From Paracoccaceae bacterium (lineage in GTDB: Bacteria; Pseudomonadota; Alphaproteobacteria; Rhodobacterales; Rhodobacteraceae): a stretch of DNA of 9,483 nt. This document shows, piece by piece, positions 6,816 through 9,483 of this stretch. The stretch spans positions 1 through 9,483 of the forward strand of contig WTGT01000055.1 in the NCBI GenBank assembly GCA_011523445.1, written 5' to 3'. A program made the position numbers and the translations under genes. The notes beneath the pieces were generated by a model. That model searched no databases. It saw only the letters and a program-made list of their open reading frames with translations, and had not been told where the DNA came from. The first letter of the stretch is position 1; every line of letters starts with the position of its first letter.

Positions 6816-6835
6816 ACTTCATAAATTTTCAATAA

Positions 6836-7717
6836 TCAAAAGTCAAAAATATTAGGTTGGAAATTCATTATTGTAAGGAAGAAAATCAATACTCCTGCAC
6901 CTATAAAGCCATCAAATCTATCTAGGAATCCACCATGCCCAGGCAGCAAATTCGAACTGTCCTTGACACCTACTTTTCGCTTTATTGCACTGATTGACAA
7001 ATCGCCAAGTTGTGAAAATACCGAAATGGCCAATGCATAAAATACTAGGTATGTGGTGGGCAATTTATCTCTCCAAAAGTACATAAATCCAATCAATATG
7101 ATGATTGACAACACCCAACCCCCAATCGTTCCGGACCATGTTTTGTTGGGGCTGACTCGTGGAAAAAATTTTGGGCCACCAATCAATTTTCCTGCAAAGT
7201 ATCCACCAGCATCCGTACCAATGATCAGAAGTACAATCATTAAAAATATTGGCTTACTCCCCAAGAATGCCATTGAATGTCCGAGAACGGCAAGGAATAT
7301 ACCGGTTCCACAAGCCACCATGTAAATTTTGTATCTGAGTAAAACCCCAGATACAATTACAAAAATCAAGACAAAAACAAAAAGCTGTGAATTATTTCGG
7401 ATTTTGTCCAAATCAATTGAATATGCATTTGCCAGTTCAAATACCATTGAGCCGATGATGAAAACACAACCCAACAACACATAAGCTATTTTCCTTGACC
7501 TCGAAAATGCTGGTGTTTGCAAGCCACACAGTTCAAAAAGCAAAAATGAAAAGAGTGCCAATAAAAACAATGAAAATGTAAGGATGCCACCGAGGTAGGA
7601 TCCCAATGCGACACCTGCCAATACCAAGGCTGTAAGTACCCTAGCAGGTAATGATTTGAATTTTGATTCTTCGGGTTGTTCAGGTAATTGACCCAAATCG
7701 TCGTTCCTTGATTCCAT
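6836..7717 (-). CDS. cdsA: Phosphatidate cytidylyltransferase CdsA
   Basis: CdsA is the polytopic inner-membrane enzyme that makes CDP-diacylglycerol from phosphatidic acid and CTP, the precursor of all phospholipids. The protein has about eight hydrophobic segments and the family signature near its C-terminus: SISAIKRKVGVKD (241-253), LLPGHGGFLDRFD (257-269). Before that comes TDAGGYFAGKLIGGPKFFP (168-186) and RVSPNKTWSG (187-196), also typical. At 293 residues it is slightly long because of a polar 22-residue N-terminus. With the ATG at 7717 it overlaps uppS by 38 bases and has a poor ribosome binding site. A TTG at 7696 (codon 8) has AAGGA 8 bases upstream and is a real alternative that would shorten the protein to 286 residues. 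UppS and CdsA both feed lipid-linked envelope synthesis. Confidence 0.96.
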   Translation of the reverse strand: MESRNDDLGQLPEQPEESKFKSLPARVLTALVLAGVALGSYLGGILTFSLFLLALFSFLLFELCGLQTPAFSRSRKIAYVLLGCVFIIGSMVFELANAYSIDLDKIRNNSQLFVFVLIFVIVSGVLLRYKIYMVACGTGIFLAVLGHSMAFLGSKPIFLMIVLLIIGTDAGGYFAGKLIGGPKFFPRVSPNKTWSGTIGGWVLSIIILIGFMYFWRDKLPTTYLVFYALAISVFSQLGDLSISAIKRKVGVKDSSNLLPGHGGFLDRFDGFIGAGVLIFFLTIMNFQPNIFDF

Positions 7718-8420
7718 ATTGAATAAGGTGGGATTTAAAATGCTCTACGGTGAAATCTGGCCACAGGGTCTGGTCAAAAGCCAATTCAGAATAGGCTGCC
7801 TGCCATAGGAAAAAATTTGATAGCCTGGTTTCTCCTGATGTCCTGATGATCAAATCGGGGTCCGGTAGATTGGAGGTCGAGAGAAACTTGTCAACCAAAA
7901 CTTCGTCCAGTTGATCAGGATTTAATTTTCCCTCGACAGCTTTTCTGGTGATTTTCCTGACCATGTCAACGATCTCACTTTTCCCACCATAATTGATGGC
8001 AACGGTCAATTCCAAGACCTCATTGCTTTTGGTGGCACTTTCCAGCTGATTCATCTGTTCAACAAGTGATCGGTCAAAAGCTTCCCGATTGCCAATGAAA
8101 TTGATTTTTACACCCTTTTCAATCAACTCACGGGATTCCGATCCCATATACTGTCGAAACAGATTAGTCAGTCCAGAAACCTCATCCTGGCCCCGTTTCC
8201 AGTTTTCTGTAGAAAAGGCAAAGACGGTCAAATATCGTATTCCCAACTCTGGGCATGACTTTACAATATCACGTAGTCTCTCTGCTCCACGATGATGTCC
8301 TTGAACCCTTGGCAATCCCCTTGCCTTTGCCCACCTGCCATTGCCATCCATGACCAAGGCTACGTGGTTTGGAAAATTTGACAATTCCTGACTTGTATTG
8401 ATTAACTTTTGCTTAGCCAA
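7680..8420 (-). CDS. uppS: Undecaprenyl diphosphate synthase (cis-prenyltransferase) UppS
   Basis: UppS adds eight isopentenyl units in cis to farnesyl diphosphate, giving the C55 carrier used for peptidoglycan and O-antigen. The 246-residue sequence has all family blocks: HVALVMDGNGRWA (19-31) with catalytic Asp25, GLPRVQGHHRGAE (35-47), LTVFAFSTENWKR (64-76), AINYGGKSEI (141-150), and the C-terminal DLIIRTSGETRLSNFFLWQ (189-207) followed by AYSELAF (209-215). Arg193, Arg199 and Glu212 match the diphosphate- and magnesium-binding residues of the family. The start is a TTG at 8420, 2 bases after the frr stop. There is no in-frame ATG or GTG before the HVALVMDG block, so TTG is the only sensible start, probably read by coupling to frr. 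The end overlaps cdsA by 38 bases, or 17 if cdsA starts at its internal TTG. Confidence 0.97.
   Translation of the reverse strand: MAKQKLINTSQELSNFPNHVALVMDGNGRWAKARGLPRVQGHHRGAERLRDIVKSCPELGIRYLTVFAFSTENWKRGQDEVSGLTNLFRQYMGSESRELIEKGVKINFIGNREAFDRSLVEQMNQLESATKSNEVLELTVAINYGGKSEIVDMVRKITRKAVEGKLNPDQLDEVLVDKFLSTSNLPDPDLIIRTSGETRLSNFFLWQAAYSELAFDQTLWPDFTVEHFKSHLIQYGIKERRFGSIT
7705..7709 (-). promoter_or_regulatory. Possible ribosome binding site for an internal TTG start of cdsA
   Basis: The minus strand reads AAGGA 8 bases ahead of a TTG at 7696 that is codon 8 of the longer cdsA frame. The ATG at 7717 lacks a comparable site. The seven residues at stake are polar and not conserved, so the sequence does not decide between the two starts. 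Confidence 0.3.
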
Positions 8421-8422
8421 AT

Positions 8423-8983
8423 TTACACTGCCATGATTTCTGATTTTTTTGTTTCCAATGTTTCGTCTGTTTTTGCAATGAATTGATTCGTCAAGTCCTG
8501 AATCTCATCAGACCAGAGAACAACCTCATCCTCACTCAATCCATCGGATTTGGCTTTTTTCAGAATATCCATACCATCCTTCCTGATATTGCGAATGGAA
8601 ATCCGGGTGTTTTCAGCATATTGGGAAGCCACTTTCGACAACTCCTTTCTACGCTCCTCATTTAATTCCGGTATTGGCAAGCGAATTACGGTACCTTCGA
8701 CGACAGGGTTAATCCCCAGTCCAGAATCCAAGATGGCCTTGACAACATCATCAACAATCGTTTTGTCCCAAACAGAGATCGATAACAATCTTGGTTCGGG
8801 TACATTTATTGATCCACACTGATTCATGGGCATCTGGGCACCATAAGCATTGACAACCAATGAATCGACCATTGAAGCCGAAGCCCTACCTGTCCTTAGA
8901 CCAGCAAAATCCTGCCTTAACGAATTAATGGCTCCTTCCATTCTTCGTTCAAAATCTTCCAGATCAAGTTCAAAATCTTCCAT
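8423..8983 (-). CDS. frr: Ribosome recycling factor Frr (RRF)
   Basis: RRF works with EF-G to split the post-termination ribosome. The 186 residues match the family length of about 185. Domain I helices are evident, with FAGLRTGRAS (26-35) near the N-terminus and the highly conserved ISIRNIRKDGMD (128-139), whose Arg131 lines up with the essential Arg132 of E. coli. The segment between holds VPEPRLLSISVWDK (61-74) and the hinge to domain II near INPVVEGTVIRLPIPELNEERR (91-112). The ATG at 8983 is preceded by GGTGGG ending 5 bases upstream, an acceptable ribosome binding site. It follows pyrH after 25 bases and uppS starts 2 bases after its stop, the normal pyrH-frr-uppS order. Confidence 0.99.
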   Translation of the reverse strand: MEDFELDLEDFERRMEGAINSLRQDFAGLRTGRASASMVDSLVVNAYGAQMPMNQCGSINVPEPRLLSISVWDKTIVDDVVKAILDSGLGINPVVEGTVIRLPIPELNEERRKELSKVASQYAENTRISIRNIRKDGMDILKKAKSDGLSEDEVVLWSDEIQDLTNQFIAKTDETLETKKSEIMAV

Positions 8984-9008
8984 GTCTACCCACCAATTAC
9001 GTCCTGAT

Positions 9009-9483
9009 TTAGCTATTTTTAATTATTGAATAAGTTCCAAGACCCTTGATTATACCTTCAAAGCCACCAGGCTCTTCCAGCGAAAACACGATAATAGGCA
9101 AATTATTGTCTCTGGCCATGGCAATGGCAGAGGTATCCATGACTCTAAGGTCCTTTTGTATAACGTCCTCGTAGCTGATAATTTCATACCTCTTGGCATT
9201 GGGATTCTTAACCGGGTCCTTGTCATAAACACCACTGACCTTTGTACCCTTGAAAACGGCATCACAATACAATTCACTTGCCCTGAGGGTTGCTGCCGTA
9301 TCGGTTGTAAAAAAGGGATTTCCTGTACCAGCAGCAAAAATGCATACCCTTTTCTTTTCCAAATGTCGCAACGACCTGCGCAGGATATAGGGTTCGCACA
9401 TCTCGTCCAGCCTGATGGCTGAAAGGACCCTGGTTTGAATATCAAGTTTTTCCAGATGTGTTTGCATGGCCAGGGCATTCATA
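9009..9483 (-). CDS. pyrH: Uridylate kinase (UMP kinase) PyrH, C-terminal part (cut by window edge)
   Basis: PyrH phosphorylates UMP to UDP with ATP as a hexamer of the amino-acid kinase fold; UDP feeds UTP, CTP and UDP-GlcNAc, the substrate of LpxA. The 158 or so residues in the window cover about two thirds of the protein. They include the NALAMQ segment at the edge, FAAGTGNPFFTTDTAA (the phosphate-binding block at about 49-64 of the visible part), LRASELYCDAVFKGTKVSGVYDKDP (67-91), and the end RVMDTSAIAMARDNNLPIIVF. The Met at 9482 is internal, since the family has some 80 residues before it, including the nucleotide-binding glycine loop. The stop at 9009 is followed after 25 bases by frr. 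Confidence 0.97.
   Translation of the reverse strand, partial: MNALAMQTHLEKLDIQTRVLSAIRLDEMCEPYILRRSLRHLEKKRVCIFAAGTGNPFFTTDTAATLRASELYCDAVFKGTKVSGVYDKDPVKNPNAKRYEIISYEDVIQKDLRVMDTSAIAMARDNNLPIIVFSLEEPGGFEGIIKGLGTYSIIKNS

Noticed and set aside
9050..9478. A 142-codon minus-strand frame within pyrH
   Set aside because: The overlapping frame encodes clear PyrH motifs (GTGNPFFTTD, VMDTSAIAMARD); the alternative product matches nothing that I know.
9480..9482. ATG at the right edge as the start of pyrH
   Set aside because: The methionine lies in the NALAMQ segment, which is in the middle of UMP kinases; the true start lies about 80 codons outside the window.

Overview
The window is a single, tightly packed run of genes, all on the minus strand. 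It is the classical alphaproteobacterial envelope-biogenesis cluster. Read in the direction of transcription (right to left) the order is: pyrH (3' part only), frr, uppS, cdsA, rseP, bamA, skp/ompH, fabZ, lpxA, lpxI and lpxB (5' part only). Every gene is recognisable from family motifs. I see no RNA genes, insertion sequences, CRISPR arrays, attachment sites or phage genes.

Organism: the gene order, the use of LpxI rather than LpxH, and the Skp and BamA sequence style point to an alphaproteobacterium. The absence of lpxD between skp and fabZ recalls the order I remember for Rhodobacterales. The base composition is low for that group (about 40% G+C by eye over short stretches), which would fit a marine low-GC lineage. 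The lineage below class level is inference.

Layout: 8423-9483 holds translation and nucleotide metabolism (UMP kinase PyrH, ribosome recycling factor Frr). 6836-8420 holds lipid-carrier and phospholipid precursors (UppS for undecaprenyl diphosphate, CdsA for CDP-diacylglycerol). 3005-6815 holds envelope stress and outer-membrane protein assembly (intramembrane protease RseP, BamA), followed by the periplasmic chaperone Skp at 2390-3004. 1-2345 holds fatty-acid dehydration and early lipid A synthesis (FabZ, LpxA, LpxI, LpxB). Together the genes supply precursors and machinery for building the Gram-negative envelope.

The genes are closely spaced: lpxI/lpxB and uppS/cdsA overlap, bamA and skp abut, and most other gaps are 2-44 bases. 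The only sizeable gap is 124 bases between rseP and bamA. It holds a strong ribosome binding site for a TTG start of bamA, a small hairpin, a weak promoter candidate, and a 28-codon open reading frame that begins 1 base after the rseP stop. The points most worth checking are this gap, the absence of dxr from its usual place between cdsA and rseP, the use of TTG starts in at least three genes, and an alanine at the chain-length position of LpxA. I did not find a wholly new system; the region is mostly conserved housekeeping.
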